Positions 30,527-40,966 are shown, numbered from the stretch's first letter. The stretch is 64,000 bases of DNA from Pseudomonas cuatrocienegasensis (GCF_900110925.1 NZ_FOFP01000004.1:42692-106691), one strand, 5' to 3'. Numbers and translations are program-made. The notes: generated by a model from the sequence alone, not told the origin.

Positions 30527-31555
30527 ATGAAGATGGTGAAATCCACCCTGGCAATTCTCACAACCGCAACCGTTCTCGGTGTAAGCGGCTTCGCGCAAGC
30601 GGGCGCTACGCTGGACGCGGTACAGAAGAAAGGCTTTGTACAGTGCGGGATCAGTGATGGTCTGCCTGGCTTCTCCTACGCCGATGAAAAAGGCAACTAC
30701 ATGGGCCTCGACGTCGATGTATGCCGTGCCGTGGCAGCGGCCGTTTTCGGCGACGCGACCAAGGTCAAATACAGCCCGCTGACCGCTAAAGAGCGCTTCA
30801 CCGCGCTGCAGTCCGGCGAAGTCGACATCCTGTCGCGCAACACCACCTGGACCAGCTCGCGTGATGCGGCCCTGGGCCTGAACTTCACCGGCACCAACTA
30901 CTACGACGGCCAGGGCTTCCTGGTGAACAAGAAGCTGGGCGTATCCAGCGCCAAGGAACTGGATGGCGCAACCGTCTGCATCCAGGCCGGTACCACCACC
31001 GAACTGAACCTCTCCGACTACTTCCGTGCCAACGGCCTGAAGTACACCCCCATCACTTACGATACCTCCGACGAATCGGCCAAATCGGTTGAAGCCGGCC
31101 GTTGCGACGTGCTGACCTCTGACCAGTCGCAGCTGTACGCACAGCGTATCAAGCTGGCCAACCCGGACGACTACGTCGTGCTGCCGGAAGTCATCTCCAA
31201 GGAGCCACTGGGCCCGGTCGTGCGCCAGGGTGACGAAGAGTGGTTCGACATCGTGCGCTGGACCCTGTTCGCCATGGTCAACGCTGAAGAGCTGGGCATC
31301 ACCTCGGCTAACGTCGAAGAAATGGCCAAGTCGACCAAGAACCCGGACATCGCTCGTCTGCTCGGTGCTGAAGGCGAGTTCGGCAAGGACCTGAAACTGC
31401 CGAAGGACTGGGCAGTGCATATCGTCAAGCAAGTGGGTAACTACGGCGAAAGCTTCGACCGCAACGTCGGTTCTGGTAGCGAGCTGAAAATCGAACGTGG
31501 CCTCAACGCCCTGTGGAACAAAGGTGGTCTGCAATACGCACCGCCAGTGCGCTGA
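30527..31555 (+). CDS. aapJ: General L-amino acid ABC transporter, periplasmic binding protein
   Basis: 342 residues. Start ATG at 30527, with GGAGG 6 nt upstream. A signal peptide (ending GFAQAGATL) is followed by a family 3 solute-binding protein: CGISDGLPGFSYADEKGNYMGLD, SRNTTWTSSRD, and CIQAGTTTELNLSDYF. It delivers amino acids such as glutamate and aspartate to AapQM. It is the first gene of aapJQMP, and is separated from aapQ by two hairpins, which usually allows more binding protein than permease. Confidence 0.96.
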   Translation: MKMVKSTLAILTTATVLGVSGFAQAGATLDAVQKKGFVQCGISDGLPGFSYADEKGNYMGLDVDVCRAVAAAVFGDATKVKYSPLTAKERFTALQSGEVDILSRNTTWTSSRDAALGLNFTGTNYYDGQGFLVNKKLGVSSAKELDGATVCIQAGTTTELNLSDYFRANGLKYTPITYDTSDESAKSVEAGRCDVLTSDQSQLYAQRIKLANPDDYVVLPEVISKEPLGPVVRQGDEEWFDIVRWTLFAMVNAEELGITSANVEEMAKSTKNPDIARLLGAEGEFGKDLKLPKDWAVHIVKQVGNYGESFDRNVGSGSELKIERGLNALWNKGGLQYAPPVR

Positions 31556-31566
31556 CCGTCTGTGCT

Positions 31567-31636
31567 GATGCCTCGTCCTGAGGCATCACTCGTGTTCTGA
31601 TGAAGTGAACCTCATGCCCGCGCGAGCGGGCATGAG
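31567..31636 (+). other. Two hairpins between aapJ and aapQ
   Basis: GATGCCTC/GAGGCATC (31567-31587) and CTCATGCCCG/CGGGCATGAG (31611-31636) lie in the 99-bp gap. Neither is followed by a T-run. Such intercistronic stems typically shield the upstream binding-protein mRNA from 3' decay. Confidence 0.65.
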
Positions 31637-31654
31637 TGTTCAAAGAGGGCTCCT

Positions 31655-32839
31655 ATGCAAACCACTGCAAACACCTCGCGTCCCGGCGGCTCGGTCTGGA
31701 CCGATCCGAAGGTGCGTGCCTGGGTCTTTCAGATAATTGCCGTCATCGCCATCGTGGCGCTCGGCTGGTTTCTGTTCGACAACACCCAGACCAACCTTGA
31801 GAAACGCGGCATCACCTCGGGTTTCTCCTTTCTTAATAACAGTGCCGGTTTCGGCATTGCCCAGCACCTGATCGACTACACCGAAAGCGACTCCTACGGG
31901 CGTGTGTTCCTGGTGGGTTTGCTCAATACCCTGCTGGTGTCGGTTATCGGTATCGTGCTGGCGACCTTGCTGGGCTTCCTGCTGGGGGTGGCGCGGCTGT
32001 CACCGAACTGGCTGGTGCGCAAGCTGGCCACCGTGTACATCGAGATCTTCCGCAACATTCCGCCGCTGCTGCAGATCCTGTTCTGGTACTTCGCGGTGAT
32101 GCTGACCCTGCCAGGGCCGCGTCAGAGCCACGCGGTGCTCGAGAGCTTCTTCCTCAACAGCCGTGGCCTGTACATGCCGGCACCCGTACCGACCGATGCC
32201 TTCTCGGTCTTTCTGGGCGCTGTTGTGGTAGCGATTATCGGCTCGATCCTGTTCGCCCGCTGGTCGAGAGCGCGCTTCGAGGCGACCGGTAAGCTGTTCC
32301 CGATCTCCCTTGGCGTTATCCCGCTGCTGATCGTGCTGCCGGCCCTGGCCGTGCTGATCGCCGGTAACCCGGTGAGCTGGAGCGTTCCTGAGCTGACGGG
32401 GTTCAACTTCCGCGGCGGCTGGGTGCTGATCCCGGAGCTGATGGCCCTGACCCTGGCGCTGACCATCTATACCGCTGCCTTTATCGCTGAAAACGTGCGT
32501 TCGGGTATTCAGGCCGTCAACCACGGCCAGACCGAAGCTGCGCGCTCTCTCGGCCTGCCGGGTGGCAAGACCCTGCGTCTGGTGATCATCCCGCAGGCCA
32601 TGCGCGTGATCATCCCGCCGCTGACCAGCCAATACCTGAACCTGGCGAAGAACTCGTCCCTGGCCGCCGGTATCGGTTACCCGGACATGGTTTCGCTGTT
32701 CGCCGGTACGGTACTCAACCAGACCGGGCAAGCCATCGAGGTGATTGCCATCACCATGAGCGTCTACCTGGCCATCAGCATCAGCATTTCCATGTTGATG
32801 AACTGGTACAACAAGCGCATTGCGCTGATCGAGCGGTAA
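31655..32839 (+). CDS. aapQ: General L-amino acid ABC transporter permease AapQ
   Basis: 394 residues, the longer of the two permeases. It has about eight membrane helices, and the binding-protein-dependent transport signature EAARSLGLPGGKTLRLVIIPQAMRVIIPP (EAA loop, residues ~292-320; shown here as the family contact with the ATPase). Paired with AapM it forms the inner-membrane channel. It follows the aapJ hairpins and lies 9 bp before aapM. Confidence 0.95.
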   Translation: MQTTANTSRPGGSVWTDPKVRAWVFQIIAVIAIVALGWFLFDNTQTNLEKRGITSGFSFLNNSAGFGIAQHLIDYTESDSYGRVFLVGLLNTLLVSVIGIVLATLLGFLLGVARLSPNWLVRKLATVYIEIFRNIPPLLQILFWYFAVMLTLPGPRQSHAVLESFFLNSRGLYMPAPVPTDAFSVFLGAVVVAIIGSILFARWSRARFEATGKLFPISLGVIPLLIVLPALAVLIAGNPVSWSVPELTGFNFRGGWVLIPELMALTLALTIYTAAFIAENVRSGIQAVNHGQTEAARSLGLPGGKTLRLVIIPQAMRVIIPPLTSQYLNLAKNSSLAAGIGYPDMVSLFAGTVLNQTGQAIEVIAITMSVYLAISISISMLMNWYNKRIALIER

Positions 32840-32848
32840 GGAGCAGCC

Positions 32849-33946
32849 ATGCAGACCCATACGTTCAAACCTGATCTACCGCCACCCGCGCTCAGCGTTG
32901 GTGTGGTCGGTTGGCTGCGCGCCAACCTGTTTTCCAGCTGGTTCAATAGCCTGCTGACGCTGTTCGCGGCTTACCTGGTGTGGCTGATTCTGCCGCCGCT
33001 GATCCAGTGGGCGTTTATTAACGCTGACTGGGTGGGTGAGACCCGTGCCGACTGCACCAGTGGCGGCGCGTGCTGGGTGTTTATTCAGCAGCGCTTTGGC
33101 CAGTTCATGTACGGCTTCTACCCGAGCGAGTTGCGCTGGCGTGTCGACCTGACCCTGTGGCTGGCGATCATCGGCGCTGCGCCGCTGTTCATCCCGCAGA
33201 TGGTGCGCAAAGGCCTGTATGGCCTGGCATTTTTGGTGGTCTACCCGGTTGTGGCCTATTGGCTGCTGCACGGCGGCAGCTTCGGCCTGGAAGTGGTGCC
33301 GACCAGCCGTTGGGGCGGCCTGATGCTGACCCTGGTGATCGCTGCCGTCGGTATTGCCGGTGCTTTGCCGCTGGGGGTGTTGCTGGCCCTCGGGCGGCGT
33401 TCGGACATGCCGGCGATCCGCGTGATCTGCGTAACCTTCATCGAGTTCTGGCGCGGCGTACCGCTGATCACCGTGCTGTTCATGTCTTCGGTGATGCTGC
33501 CGCTGTTCCTGCCCGAAGGCATGAGCTTCGACAAGCTGATGCGCGCGCTGATCGGGGTGATCCTGTTCCAGTCGGCCTACATCGCCGAAGTGGTCCGCGG
33601 TGGCCTGCAAGCGATCCCCAAGGGTCAGTACGAGGCGGCTGCCGCCATGGGCCTGGGCTACTGGCGGATGATGGGCCTGGTGATTTTGCCGCAGGCCATG
33701 AAGCTGGTCATTCCGGGCATCGTCAACACCTTCATTTCGTTGTTCAAGGACACCAGCCTGGTGATCATCATCGGTCTGTTCGACCTGCTCAACAGCATCA
33801 AACAAGCCACCACCGACCCCGCCTGGCTGGGCATGGCCACTGAAGGCTATGTGTTCGCCGCGTTGGTTTTCTGGATTTTCTGTTTCGGTATGTCCCGCTA
33901 CTCCGTACACCTGGAGCGCAAGCTGGACACTGGCCACAAGCGTTAG
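32849..33946 (+). CDS. aapM: General L-amino acid ABC transporter permease AapM
   Basis: 365 residues with a cytoplasmic N-terminus, several helices, a periplasmic loop with two Cys (TSGGACWVF), and the EAA loop [21 protein letters not shown]. The family stretch [16 protein letters not shown] is conserved. It is co-transcribed with aapQ upstream and aapP downstream, the ATPase gene starting 10 bp later. Confidence 0.95.
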   Translation: MQTHTFKPDLPPPALSVGVVGWLRANLFSSWFNSLLTLFAAYLVWLILPPLIQWAFINADWVGETRADCTSGGACWVFIQQRFGQFMYGFYPSELRWRVDLTLWLAIIGAAPLFIPQMVRKGLYGLAFLVVYPVVAYWLLHGGSFGLEVVPTSRWGGLMLTLVIAAVGIAGALPLGVLLALGRRSDMPAIRVICVTFIEFWRGVPLITVLFMSSVMLPLFLPEGMSFDKLMRALIGVILFQSAYIAEVVRGGLQAIPKGQYEAAAAMGLGYWRMMGLVILPQAMKLVIPGIVNTFISLFKDTSLVIIIGLFDLLNSIKQATTDPAWLGMATEGYVFAALVFWIFCFGMSRYSVHLERKLDTGHKR

Positions 33947-33956
33947 GAGCGACCTC

Positions 33957-34721
33957 ATGAGTGAAGCAATCAAACAACCCGCGGTCACCGACGGCATGAT
34001 CCAGATGCAGGGCGTGCACAAATGGTACGGCCAGTTCCATGTGCTCAAGGACATCAACCTGGACGTCAAGCAGGGCGAGCGCATCGTCCTGTGCGGCCCG
34101 TCCGGTTCCGGCAAGTCGACCACCATTCGTTGCCTCAATCGCCTGGAAGAACACCAGCAGGGGCGTATCGTGGTCGATGGCACCGAGCTGACCCACGACC
34201 TCAAGCAGATCGAGGCCGTGCGCCGTGAAGTGGGCATGGTGTTCCAGCACTTCAACCTGTTCCCGCACCTGACCGTGCTGCAGAACTGCACCCTGGCGCC
34301 GATGTGGGTGCGCAAGATGCCCAAGCGCAAGGCCGAAGAAATTGCCATGCACTTCCTTGAGCGTGTGCGCATCCCGGAGCAGGCCAACAAGTACCCCGGT
34401 CAGCTTTCCGGCGGCCAGCAACAGCGTGTAGCGATTGCTCGCGCACTGTGCATGAAGCCCAAGGTGATGCTGTTCGACGAACCGACCTCGGCCCTCGACC
34501 CGGAAATGGTCAAGGAAGTACTGGATACCATGATCGGCCTGGCCGAAGACGGCATGACCATGCTCTGCGTGACCCACGAGATGGGCTTTGCCCGCACCGT
34601 GGCAAACCGGGTGATCTTCATGGACAAAGGTGAGATCGTCGAACAGAACGAGCCTAATGCCTTCTTCAGCAATCCGCAGAACGAGCGCACCAAGCTGTTC
34701 CTCAGCCAGATCATTCATTGA
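33957..34721 (+). CDS. aapP: General L-amino acid ABC transporter ATP-binding protein AapP
   Basis: 254 residues. Start at 33957, with AGGAG upstream; an earlier in-frame ATG lies inside aapM. It carries Walker [10 protein letters not shown], the Q-loop [10 protein letters not shown], the signature LSGGQQQR, Walker [14 protein letters not shown], and the switch His in VTHEMGF. It drives import through AapQM. It is the last gene of the operon, followed by a strong terminator. Confidence 0.97.
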   Translation: MSEAIKQPAVTDGMIQMQGVHKWYGQFHVLKDINLDVKQGERIVLCGPSGSGKSTTIRCLNRLEEHQQGRIVVDGTELTHDLKQIEAVRREVGMVFQHFNLFPHLTVLQNCTLAPMWVRKMPKRKAEEIAMHFLERVRIPEQANKYPGQLSGGQQQRVAIARALCMKPKVMLFDEPTSALDPEMVKEVLDTMIGLAEDGMTMLCVTHEMGFARTVANRVIFMDKGEIVEQNEPNAFFSNPQNERTKLFLSQIIH

Positions 34722-34753
34722 TCCGCTTGTTCGCATAGCGCAAAGGCTGTACG

Positions 34754-34790
34754 AAAACGCCGCGCCCCCTAATGGGATCGCGGCGTTTTT
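34754..34790 (+). terminator. Rho-independent terminator of aapJQMP
   Basis: AAAACGCCGCG pairs with CGCGGCGTTTTT around a 14-nt loop, 33 bp past the aapP stop. It has a GC stem and a T-run, and A-runs on the other side that make it active in both directions. Confidence 0.9.
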
Positions 34791-34812
34791 CGTTGGGTTG
34801 CAGTTGGACGCC

Positions 34813-34864
34813 GTAGGGTGCGCTGCGCGCACCGGCAATTATTGGTGCGCGCGGCACACCCTAC
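34813..34864. repeat. GTAGGGTG palindromic repeat, copy 1
   Basis: A 52-bp inverted repeat with GTAGGGTGCG at the left and CACACCCTAC at the right, with inner GCGCGCACC/GGTGCGCGC stems. Copies of the same family lie at 38646 and 59927. Its right end supplies the stop codon of the regulator at 34861. Confidence 0.75.
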
Positions 34865-35811
34865 CTATTGCGCAGACGGCGGCGAAAGGCGCCGGGCGTT
34901 TCGCCGCAGACCTGCTTGAAGCGTTTGGCGAAGGTTGCGCGGTCGGCGTAACCGAGCTGCTCGGCAATCTGCTCCAATGATCGGCTTGGGTCACGCAGCG
35001 CCTGGCGGGCCCGCTCGATGCGCGCGTGATGCAGGTAGGTGTTGGGCGGCATGCCGGTTGTTTCACGAAAGCGCCGCAGCAGGGTACGTGGTGAGCAATG
35101 GGCCTGTTGGGCCAGGTGCTTGAGGTCGAGCGGTTGGTGCAGGTGCTGTTGCAGCCAGCCCAGCACCGCCGCCATGCCAGGGGCTGGTTCCGGGTGTGCC
35201 GGTAGCAGCGGGGCGAAACGTGTCTGGCTGCCGCGTTCGCGGTCCAGCACCAGGGTTGCCGCGACTCGGTCGGCCAGCTCTTCGCTGGCAAAGTGGGCGA
35301 TCAGGTGCAGGCACAGGTCCATACCGGCGTGGGCGCCGCCGGAGGTGAAGATGGGACCGTCCTCGCAATACAGCGCATCAATCTGCAGATGTGCTCGCGG
35401 TATGCGTTGGCGAAACGCATCGGCCAGCGCCCAGTGCGTGGTGGCCCGTCGGCCATCCAGTACACCGGCGGCGCCGAGCAGAAAGGCGGCGCTGCACAGG
35501 CTGCCAAGTGCCTGTCGGGCAGGGCGCTGGGCCAGCCAGGGGAGCAGGGCGGCATTGCGCGTCTGGGTCGCCTGCAGATCGCTGCCGGTCGCCGGCAGTA
35601 GCAGTAGATCGGCGCGCTCGGCCAGGCGTAGATCGCCATCGACCTGGATATGGGCAAAGCCAAGCTGCAGTGGCCGGCCATCCTGGCTCACGCGCAGCAC
35701 CTCGAACACTCGGCGACCGGCCAGGCGGTTAGCCAGGGTGAAGGCGTCCATGGCCATGCTCAGGCTTGAGCATAGGGTGTCGGGGCAGAGCAGCAAGGCA
35801 ACGGTTGGCAT
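34861..35811 (-). CDS. GlxA-family AraC-type transcriptional regulator
   Basis: 316 residues. The N-terminal ~170 residues form a DJ-1/PfpI-like domain (LLCPDTLCSSLSMAMDAF, and LCSAAFLLGAAGVLDGRRATTHW). The C-terminal ~100 residues are two AraC helix-turn-helix motifs (LKHLAQQAHCSPRTLLRRF and LEQIAEQLGYADRATFAKRF). These regulators often control amine or amino-acid catabolism. The stop codon lies within a repeated palindrome, so the C-terminus may be strain-variable. It is divergent from an NTF2-like gene. Confidence 0.92.
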   Translation of the reverse strand: MPTVALLLCPDTLCSSLSMAMDAFTLANRLAGRRVFEVLRVSQDGRPLQLGFAHIQVDGDLRLAERADLLLLPATGSDLQATQTRNAALLPWLAQRPARQALGSLCSAAFLLGAAGVLDGRRATTHWALADAFRQRIPRAHLQIDALYCEDGPIFTSGGAHAGMDLCLHLIAHFASEELADRVAATLVLDRERGSQTRFAPLLPAHPEPAPGMAAVLGWLQQHLHQPLDLKHLAQQAHCSPRTLLRRFRETTGMPPNTYLHHARIERARQALRDPSRSLEQIAEQLGYADRATFAKRFKQVCGETPGAFRRRLRNR

Positions 35812-35918
35812 AGCGATGTCGTTAAAGGTGAGTGGCGATTATGGACACAAAGTTGTCGTTATCGCCAGCTGGCGCACAGGCAAGGTGGCGCCGATACTGA
35901 ACGCGTTAACTCAGTGGA

Positions 35919-36398
35919 ATGACCCCTATGGCCCATGCCAACGCCGAAACCCTTACGCGCTTTTATCAGGCTTTTCAGCGCCTCGATGCTGACACCATGG
36001 CCGCCTGTTACGCACCTGATGCGGTGTTCAGTGACCCGGCCTTTCCCGCCCTGCGCGGTGCTGAAATTGCGGACATGTGGCGCATGCTGAGCAGCCGCGC
36101 CCAGGACTTCTCCCTGCAATTTGAAGGGATCGAAGCCGACGATCGGCAGGGCCGAGCGAGCTGGACTGCAAGCTACCTGTTCAGCAAGACCGGTCGGCCG
36201 GTGATCAATGTCATTGATGCGCACTTCACCTTCCGCGATGGGCTGATCGTCACCCACCGTGATCATTTCGATCTGTGGCGCTGGTCTCGTCAGGCGCTTG
36301 GGTTGAAGGGCCTGCTGCTCGGCTGGACGCCGTTGGTGCGCGCTGCCATTCAGCGTCAGGCGGCAGCTTCGTTGGCCTATTACCGTGACAGCCGATGA
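35919..36398 (+). CDS. NTF2-like (SnoaL-type) protein
   Basis: 159 residues from ATG at 35919 (ATG at 35928 is also possible). The pattern is that of the NTF2/SnoaL fold: an N-terminal helix ETLTRFYQAFQRLDADTMAAC, then YAPDAVFSDPAFP, and beta strands ending HFTFRDGLIVTHRDHFDLWRW. Such proteins are small ketosteroid-isomerase-like enzymes or binders; no function can be assigned. It is divergent from the GlxA-type regulator, which may control it. Confidence 0.82.
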   Translation: MTPMAHANAETLTRFYQAFQRLDADTMAACYAPDAVFSDPAFPALRGAEIADMWRMLSSRAQDFSLQFEGIEADDRQGRASWTASYLFSKTGRPVINVIDAHFTFRDGLIVTHRDHFDLWRWSRQALGLKGLLLGWTPLVRAAIQRQAAASLAYYRDSR

Positions 36399-36485
36399 GA
36401 CTTGGCTGCAGATAGTCGACTCGGGGAGGCGCAAGACGGAACGCAGTGATAGGCTTGTGGGTCAGAACCTATTAATGCAGATCGG

Positions 36486-37238
36486 ATGAAACCCGTTCGT
36501 CCGACCGCCCGCCGCCGAGAGCAAGCTGTGACCCAAATGATACTGACCATGAACAAGGCCCGTGCCTGGGGCGTCCACGCCGTCACCGCCAGTGGCGTGA
36601 TCCTCGGCCTGCTCGCGTTGCTCGCCGTGATCGATGGCAACCCCAAGCAGTGTCTGCTGTGGCTGGGCATGGCGCTGCTGGTCGATGGCCTGGATGGCAC
36701 CCTGGCGCGGCGTTATGACGTCAAGGGTGTGCTGCCGCACTTCGATGGCTCGACCCTGGATCTGGTGATCGATTACCTCACCTACGTATTTATCCCGGCG
36801 ATCTTCGTTTACCGCTTTATCCCGCTGCCTGAATACACCCTGCTGCTGTCGGTTGGCTTGATTCTGCTGTCCTCGCTGTTCTGCTTCTGCAACGTCAACA
36901 TGAAGAGCAAGGACAACTACTTCGTCGGCTTCCCCGCTGCCTGGAACGTGGTGGTTGTGTACTTCTATCTGCTCGACTTCGGCCCCTGGCTGACCTTCGG
37001 CACCATCCTGCTGTTGTCCGCCCTGACCCTGACCCGTATGAAGTTCCTGCACCCGTTCCGGGTCAAGGAGCTGATGCCGCTGAATATCGGCGTGACCATG
37101 GTCTGGATGCTCGCCTGCGCGGCGCTGATTGTGCAGTTCCCACAACAATCGCTGGCTCTGACGGTGCTCTGGCTGGCCGCTTCGGCCTACTTCGTCGGTA
37201 TCTGCGTGTGGCGCACTGCGCGTGAATGGCTCGCCTGA
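36486..37238 (+). CDS. pcs: Phosphatidylcholine synthase Pcs
   Basis: 250 residues with about eight membrane helices. The CDP-alcohol phosphotransferase motif DG-x2-AR-x8-G-x3-D-x3-D is seen as DGLDGTLAR at residue ~60 leading to [12 protein letters not shown], in the spacing typical of bacterial Pcs. The enzyme condenses CDP-diacylglycerol with choline to give phosphatidylcholine. The start at 36486 has no strong ribosome site; ATG at 36537 is an alternative. The next gene overlaps its end by 17 bp. Confidence 0.92.
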   Translation: MKPVRPTARRREQAVTQMILTMNKARAWGVHAVTASGVILGLLALLAVIDGNPKQCLLWLGMALLVDGLDGTLARRYDVKGVLPHFDGSTLDLVIDYLTYVFIPAIFVYRFIPLPEYTLLLSVGLILLSSLFCFCNVNMKSKDNYFVGFPAAWNVVVVYFYLLDFGPWLTFGTILLLSALTLTRMKFLHPFRVKELMPLNIGVTMVWMLACAALIVQFPQQSLALTVLWLAASAYFVGICVWRTAREWLA

Positions 37239-37569
37239 GCCGCTAAGCGCGACAGCACTGCCCGCTGCCGATGCCGTCTCACTCGCCGCCGAGGTGAGTG
37301 CCGAGAAACCCTGGTTCGTCTACCTGGTGCGCGCGCAGAACGGCGCACTGTATTGCGGGATCAGTGATGACCCGCAGCGGCGCTTCCTCCAACATCAGCG
37401 GGGCAAGGGCGCGCGCTTTTTCTATTCCAGCCCGGCCATGGCCCTGGTGTATGTCGAAGCCTGTGCCGGCAAAGGCGAGGCGTTGCGCCGTGAGCGGGCG
37501 ATCAAGCGCCTGGGCAAACCCGCCAAAGAAGCGCTTATTCCGGCCAGTGATACGCTGCTATCAGGCTGA
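37222..37569 (+). CDS. GIY-YIG domain protein (UPF0213-like)
   Basis: 115 residues. A ~28-residue leader is followed by a GIY-YIG nuclease domain: [22 protein letters not shown], then [11 protein letters not shown], and [19 protein letters not shown]. These small proteins resemble YhbQ-type DNA-processing nucleases. The start lies inside the pcs 3' end (17-bp overlap), so it is translationally linked to pcs but functionally unrelated. Confidence 0.87.
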   Translation: MNGSPEPLSATALPAADAVSLAAEVSAEKPWFVYLVRAQNGALYCGISDDPQRRFLQHQRGKGARFFYSSPAMALVYVEACAGKGEALRRERAIKRLGKPAKEALIPASDTLLSG

Positions 37570-37630
37570 GCCGGTGGGCGCGTGTGGGGGAGCCAGGTAA
37601 GCTGGTGTTTTCCTTGCTGCGGAGCCCACC

Positions 37631-38566
37631 ATGCATGAGTTGATCCTGCACCATTACCCCACCTCGCCGTTTGCCGAAAAGGCGCGTCTGCTGTTGGGCT
37701 TCAAGCAGCTGTCGTGGCGCTCGGTGACCATCCCGCCGATCATGCCCAAGCCAGACCTCACCGCGCTGACCGGTGGCTACCGCAAGACCCCAGTGCTGCA
37801 AGTGGGCGCCGATATCTATTGCGACACCGCGCTGATCGCCCGTCGCCTGGAAGCCGAAAAGGCCACCCCAACGCTGTTCCCCGAAGGCCAGGCTTTCAAT
37901 GTCGCCAGTTTCGCCCAGTGGGCCGATTCGGTGGTGTTTCTGCACGCGGTGAGCCTGGTGTTCCAGCCAGAGTCTATCGCCGCGCGCTTTGGCAAGGCAC
38001 CGCCGGAATTTCTCAAAAGCTTTATCGCCGACCGCTCGACGCTGTTCAACGGTGGCCTGGCCACTCGTCTGCCGGCTGAGATCGCGCGTCACCAGTGGCC
38101 TGCGCTGATGGCGCGTTTGCAGCAGCAATTGGCGACCCAGAGCGGTGACTACCTGTTCGGTGAGCCGTCGCTGGCCGACTTCGCCATGGCCCACCCGCTG
38201 TGGTTTCTGCGCGGCACGCCGGTGACCGCGCCGCTGGTTGATGACTACCCGGACGTTGCCGCCTGGCTGGCCCGAGTGCTGGGGTTTGGCCATGGCTCGG
38301 CGAGTGAAATGAGCGGCGAAGACGCGGTCAGCGTGGCCCGCGAGGCGACCCCCGCGGCGCTGCCGGAGGAAGCCTTCAGCGACCCGAACGGTTTCAGCGC
38401 CGGTCAGGCGGTGGCGATTTCCGCTGTCGATTACGGCGTGGATGCGGTGGAGGGTGAGCTGCTGTTCGCCGGCACCGAGTCGCTGATCCTGCGCCGCGAA
38501 GACCCGCGAGCCGGCACCGTGCATGTGCATTTCCCGCGTATGGGCTTTCGTATCGAAGCGCGTTAA
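37631..38566 (+). CDS. Glutathione S-transferase-like protein with C-terminal extension
   Basis: 311 residues, longer than a usual GST (~210). The N-terminal thioredoxin-like domain is clear (HHYPTSPFAEKARLLLG, and KTPVLQVGADIYCDTALI with the cis-Pro), followed by an all-helical C-terminal domain. The last ~80 residues form an extra beta-rich region (ISAVDYGVDAVEGELLF). The family is known as a GST N-terminal plus DUF domain in pseudomonads; the substrate is unknown. Confidence 0.85.
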   Translation: MHELILHHYPTSPFAEKARLLLGFKQLSWRSVTIPPIMPKPDLTALTGGYRKTPVLQVGADIYCDTALIARRLEAEKATPTLFPEGQAFNVASFAQWADSVVFLHAVSLVFQPESIAARFGKAPPEFLKSFIADRSTLFNGGLATRLPAEIARHQWPALMARLQQQLATQSGDYLFGEPSLADFAMAHPLWFLRGTPVTAPLVDDYPDVAAWLARVLGFGHGSASEMSGEDAVSVAREATPAALPEEAFSDPNGFSAGQAVAISAVDYGVDAVEGELLFAGTESLILRREDPRAGTVHVHFPRMGFRIEAR

Positions 38567-38583
38567 TCGCTACGCTATCAAGC

Positions 38584-38640
38584 TCGCGGCTAAAGCCCCT
38601 CCCACAGACTGTATAACCCTGGGAGGGGCTTCAGCCGCGA
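38584..38640. repeat. REPIN (paired REP palindromes)
   Basis: TCGCGGCTAAAGCCCCTCCCAC and its near-exact inverse GGGAGGGGCTTCAGCCGCGA flank an 18-bp middle. It lies just past the GST gene and next to a GTAGGGTG-type repeat. Related units are at 3694, 45566 and 46816. Confidence 0.85.
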
Positions 38641-38645
38641 CAGCA

Positions 38646-38721
38646 GTAGGGTGAATGACGCTCTTTTCATCCACCATCGTTTTCGCCGCTTGGTGGACGG
38701 GTGAGGCGTCGTCCACCCTAC
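38646..38721. repeat. GTAGGGTG palindromic repeat, copy 2
   Basis: It runs from GTAGGGTGAATGACG to CGTCGTCCACCCTAC, 76 bp, with an internal ATCCACCATCG/TGGTGGACG pairing. It shares the outer GTAGGGTG/CACCCTAC ends with copies at 34813 and 59927, and sits immediately beside a REPIN. Confidence 0.7.
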
Positions 38722-38732
38722 TACCGCCAGCG

Positions 38733-39542
38733 TTAACGCTGATCCGGCAGCAGGAAGTTGCCGGTTTGCCCGCCTTCGAGCGTAGGGGTTTCGGCTTCAT
38801 CCTTCAGATCCACGCCCGAGAGCTGGCGGCGGCAGGCTTCGCGCATCAGGTACATCAGGCGAAAGGTCGCCATGCCGTAGCTCAGGCCTTCCAGACGCAC
38901 GTTGGAGATGCAGTTGCGGTAGGCGTCGTTTAGCCCAACGCGCGGCGCGTAGGTGAAGTACAGGCCCAGGCTGTCGGGTGAGCTGAGGCCGGGGCGTTCG
39001 CCGATCAGAATCACCGTCATCTTCGCGCCCAGGCGCTCGCCGACCTCGTCTGCCACGGCGACGCGGCCTTGTTCCACCAATGAAATCGGCGCCAGGCTCC
39101 AGCCTTCGGCGGTCACCTGTTCGAGCAGGCGTTCGAGAAACGGCAGGCTGTGGCGGTGTACGGCGAGCGACGACAAACCGTCGGCGATGACGATGGCCAG
39201 GTCCTTGCCGGTGCCATGTTGCGCCGCGTAGGTATCGAGCTGGGCGCCAGAGTCGGCGTGCAGGCGGCGGCCCAGATCCGGGCGCTGTAGATAGGTGTGG
39301 CGATCTTCGGCTGCGCTGCGCAGGTGCAGGGTGTCGAGGCCGCGTTGTTGCAGGGCGTCGCTCAGGGGCTTGGCGTCGAAGGGCAGGTGCACCGCATCAC
39401 GGGCCTGGGCATGGGCAAACTGAAAATCCAGCTGCGCACGGGTCGGCAGGCTGGTGCCGGCGCGGCCCAGGGCGATGCGCGCGGGGGTCAACTGGCGCAG
39501 CTGCTGCCAGGGGTTCTCGGTGGCGGGTGGCCGTTCGGACAT
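38733..39542 (-). CDS. eutC: Ethanolamine ammonia-lyase small subunit EutC
   Basis: 269 residues. Start at 39542 (GAGG just upstream), not the open frame at 39560. Family stretches include [59 protein letters not shown] and [13 protein letters not shown]. With EutB it forms the adenosylcobalamin-dependent lyase that splits ethanolamine into acetaldehyde and ammonia. It follows eutB by 29 bp. No microcompartment genes are nearby. Confidence 0.96.
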   Translation of the reverse strand: MSERPPATENPWQQLRQLTPARIALGRAGTSLPTRAQLDFQFAHAQARDAVHLPFDAKPLSDALQQRGLDTLHLRSAAEDRHTYLQRPDLGRRLHADSGAQLDTYAAQHGTGKDLAIVIADGLSSLAVHRHSLPFLERLLEQVTAEGWSLAPISLVEQGRVAVADEVGERLGAKMTVILIGERPGLSSPDSLGLYFTYAPRVGLNDAYRNCISNVRLEGLSYGMATFRLMYLMREACRRQLSGVDLKDEAETPTLEGGQTGNFLLPDQR

Positions 39543-39571
39543 GGGAGCCTCGTTACGCAAACGTGAGCGGG

Positions 39572-40966
39572 TCAGTTGAGGTGAGCCAGGGCCTGGCGGA
39601 ACGCTGCGGGCAGCTCATCGCCCAGGCGCAGTTGGCCGCCTTGCTGGTGCAGGATGTTCATGCGTTGCAACCAGCCCTCGAACTCCGGCGCGGTGCGCAG
39701 GCCGAGCACCTGGCGCGCGTAGAGTGCGTCGTGGAAGGAGGTGGTCTGGTAGTTGAGCATCACGTCGTCGGAGCCGGGAATGCCCATGATGAAGTTGATG
39801 CCGGCGGTGCCGAGCAGCGTCAGCAGGGTGTCCATGTCGTCCTGATCGGCTTCGGCATGGTTGGTGTAGCAGATGTCGCAGCCCATGGGCACACCGAGCA
39901 GCTTGCCGCAGAAGTGATCCTCCAGGCCGGCGCGGATGATCTGCTTGCCGTTGTACAGGTACTCCGGGCCGATAAAGCCGACCACGGTGTTGACCAGAAA
40001 CGGGTTGAAGTGGCGGGCTACGCCGTAGGCGCGGGTTTCGCAGGTTTGCTGGTCGACGCCATGGTGGGCATTGGCCGACAGCGCGCTGCCCTGGCCGGTC
40101 TCGAAATACATCAGGTTGTTGCCCTGGGTGCCGCGCTTGAGGCTCAGGCCGGCTTCGTAGCCTTCCTGCAAAATCTTCAGGCTAACGCCGAAACTGGCGT
40201 TGGCCGCCTCTGTGCCGGCAATCGACTGGAACACCAGGTCCAGCGGCGCACCGCGCTCGATGGCAGCGATGGAACTGGTGACGTGGGTCAGCACGCAGGA
40301 TTGGGTGGGGATCTCGTAGCGCTGGATGATCGCATCAAGCATCTCCAGCAAGGCGGTGATCGAACCCATGCTGTCGGTGGCCGGGTTGATGCCGATCATG
40401 GCATCGCCGTTGCCATACAGCAGGCCATCGAGAATGCTCGCGGCGATGCCGGCCGGGTCGTCGGTCGGGTGGTTGGGTTGCAGCCGCGTGGACATGCGCC
40501 CGCGCAGGCCTTGGGTGTTGCGAAAGCGGGTGACCACACGGATTTTCTGCGCCACCAGGACCAGGTCCTGAATGCGCATGATCTTCGACACCGCCGCGGC
40601 CATTTCCGGCGTCAGCCCGGGCGCCAGGTGGCGCAGGCTGGTTTCATCGGCTGCCTCGCCGAGCAACCAGTCGCGCAGCCCACCGACGGTCAGGTGGCTG
40701 ACCGGAGCGAAGGCGGCGGCATCATGGCTGTCGATGATCAGACGGGTGACTTCATCCTGCTCGTAGGGAATCACCACCTCCTGCAAGAAGTGCTTGAGCG
40801 GCACATCGGCCAGGGCCATCTGCGCGGCGGCGCGTTCGGCATCGCTGCTGGCCGCCACGCCCGCCAGAAAGTCACCTGAGCGCGCCGGTGTGGCCTTGGC
40901 CATCAGCTCGCGCAGGCTGTCGAAGCGCCAGGTCTGGCCAGCGATGGTGTGGGCAAATTGAGCCAT
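39572..40966 (-). CDS. eutB: Ethanolamine ammonia-lyase large subunit EutB
   Basis: 464 residues, the family length. Conserved stretches include [50 protein letters not shown], and [18 protein letters not shown] with the substrate-binding residues. It is the catalytic TIM-barrel subunit. The gene lies between the permease (50 bp upstream on the same strand) and eutC, as in the pseudomonad ethanolamine cluster. Confidence 0.96.
   Translation of the reverse strand: MAQFAHTIAGQTWRFDSLRELMAKATPARSGDFLAGVAASSDAERAAAQMALADVPLKHFLQEVVIPYEQDEVTRLIIDSHDAAAFAPVSHLTVGGLRDWLLGEAADETSLRHLAPGLTPEMAAAVSKIMRIQDLVLVAQKIRVVTRFRNTQGLRGRMSTRLQPNHPTDDPAGIAASILDGLLYGNGDAMIGINPATDSMGSITALLEMLDAIIQRYEIPTQSCVLTHVTSSIAAIERGAPLDLVFQSIAGTEAANASFGVSLKILQEGYEAGLSLKRGTQGNNLMYFETGQGSALSANAHHGVDQQTCETRAYGVARHFNPFLVNTVVGFIGPEYLYNGKQIIRAGLEDHFCGKLLGVPMGCDICYTNHAEADQDDMDTLLTLLGTAGINFIMGIPGSDDVMLNYQTTSFHDALYARQVLGLRTAPEFEGWLQRMNILHQQGGQLRLGDELPAAFRQALAHLN

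Noticed and set aside
32876..34390. 504-codon minus ORF opposite aapM/aapP
   Set aside because: Shadow of two real permease/ATPase genes; composition rich in His and Gln.
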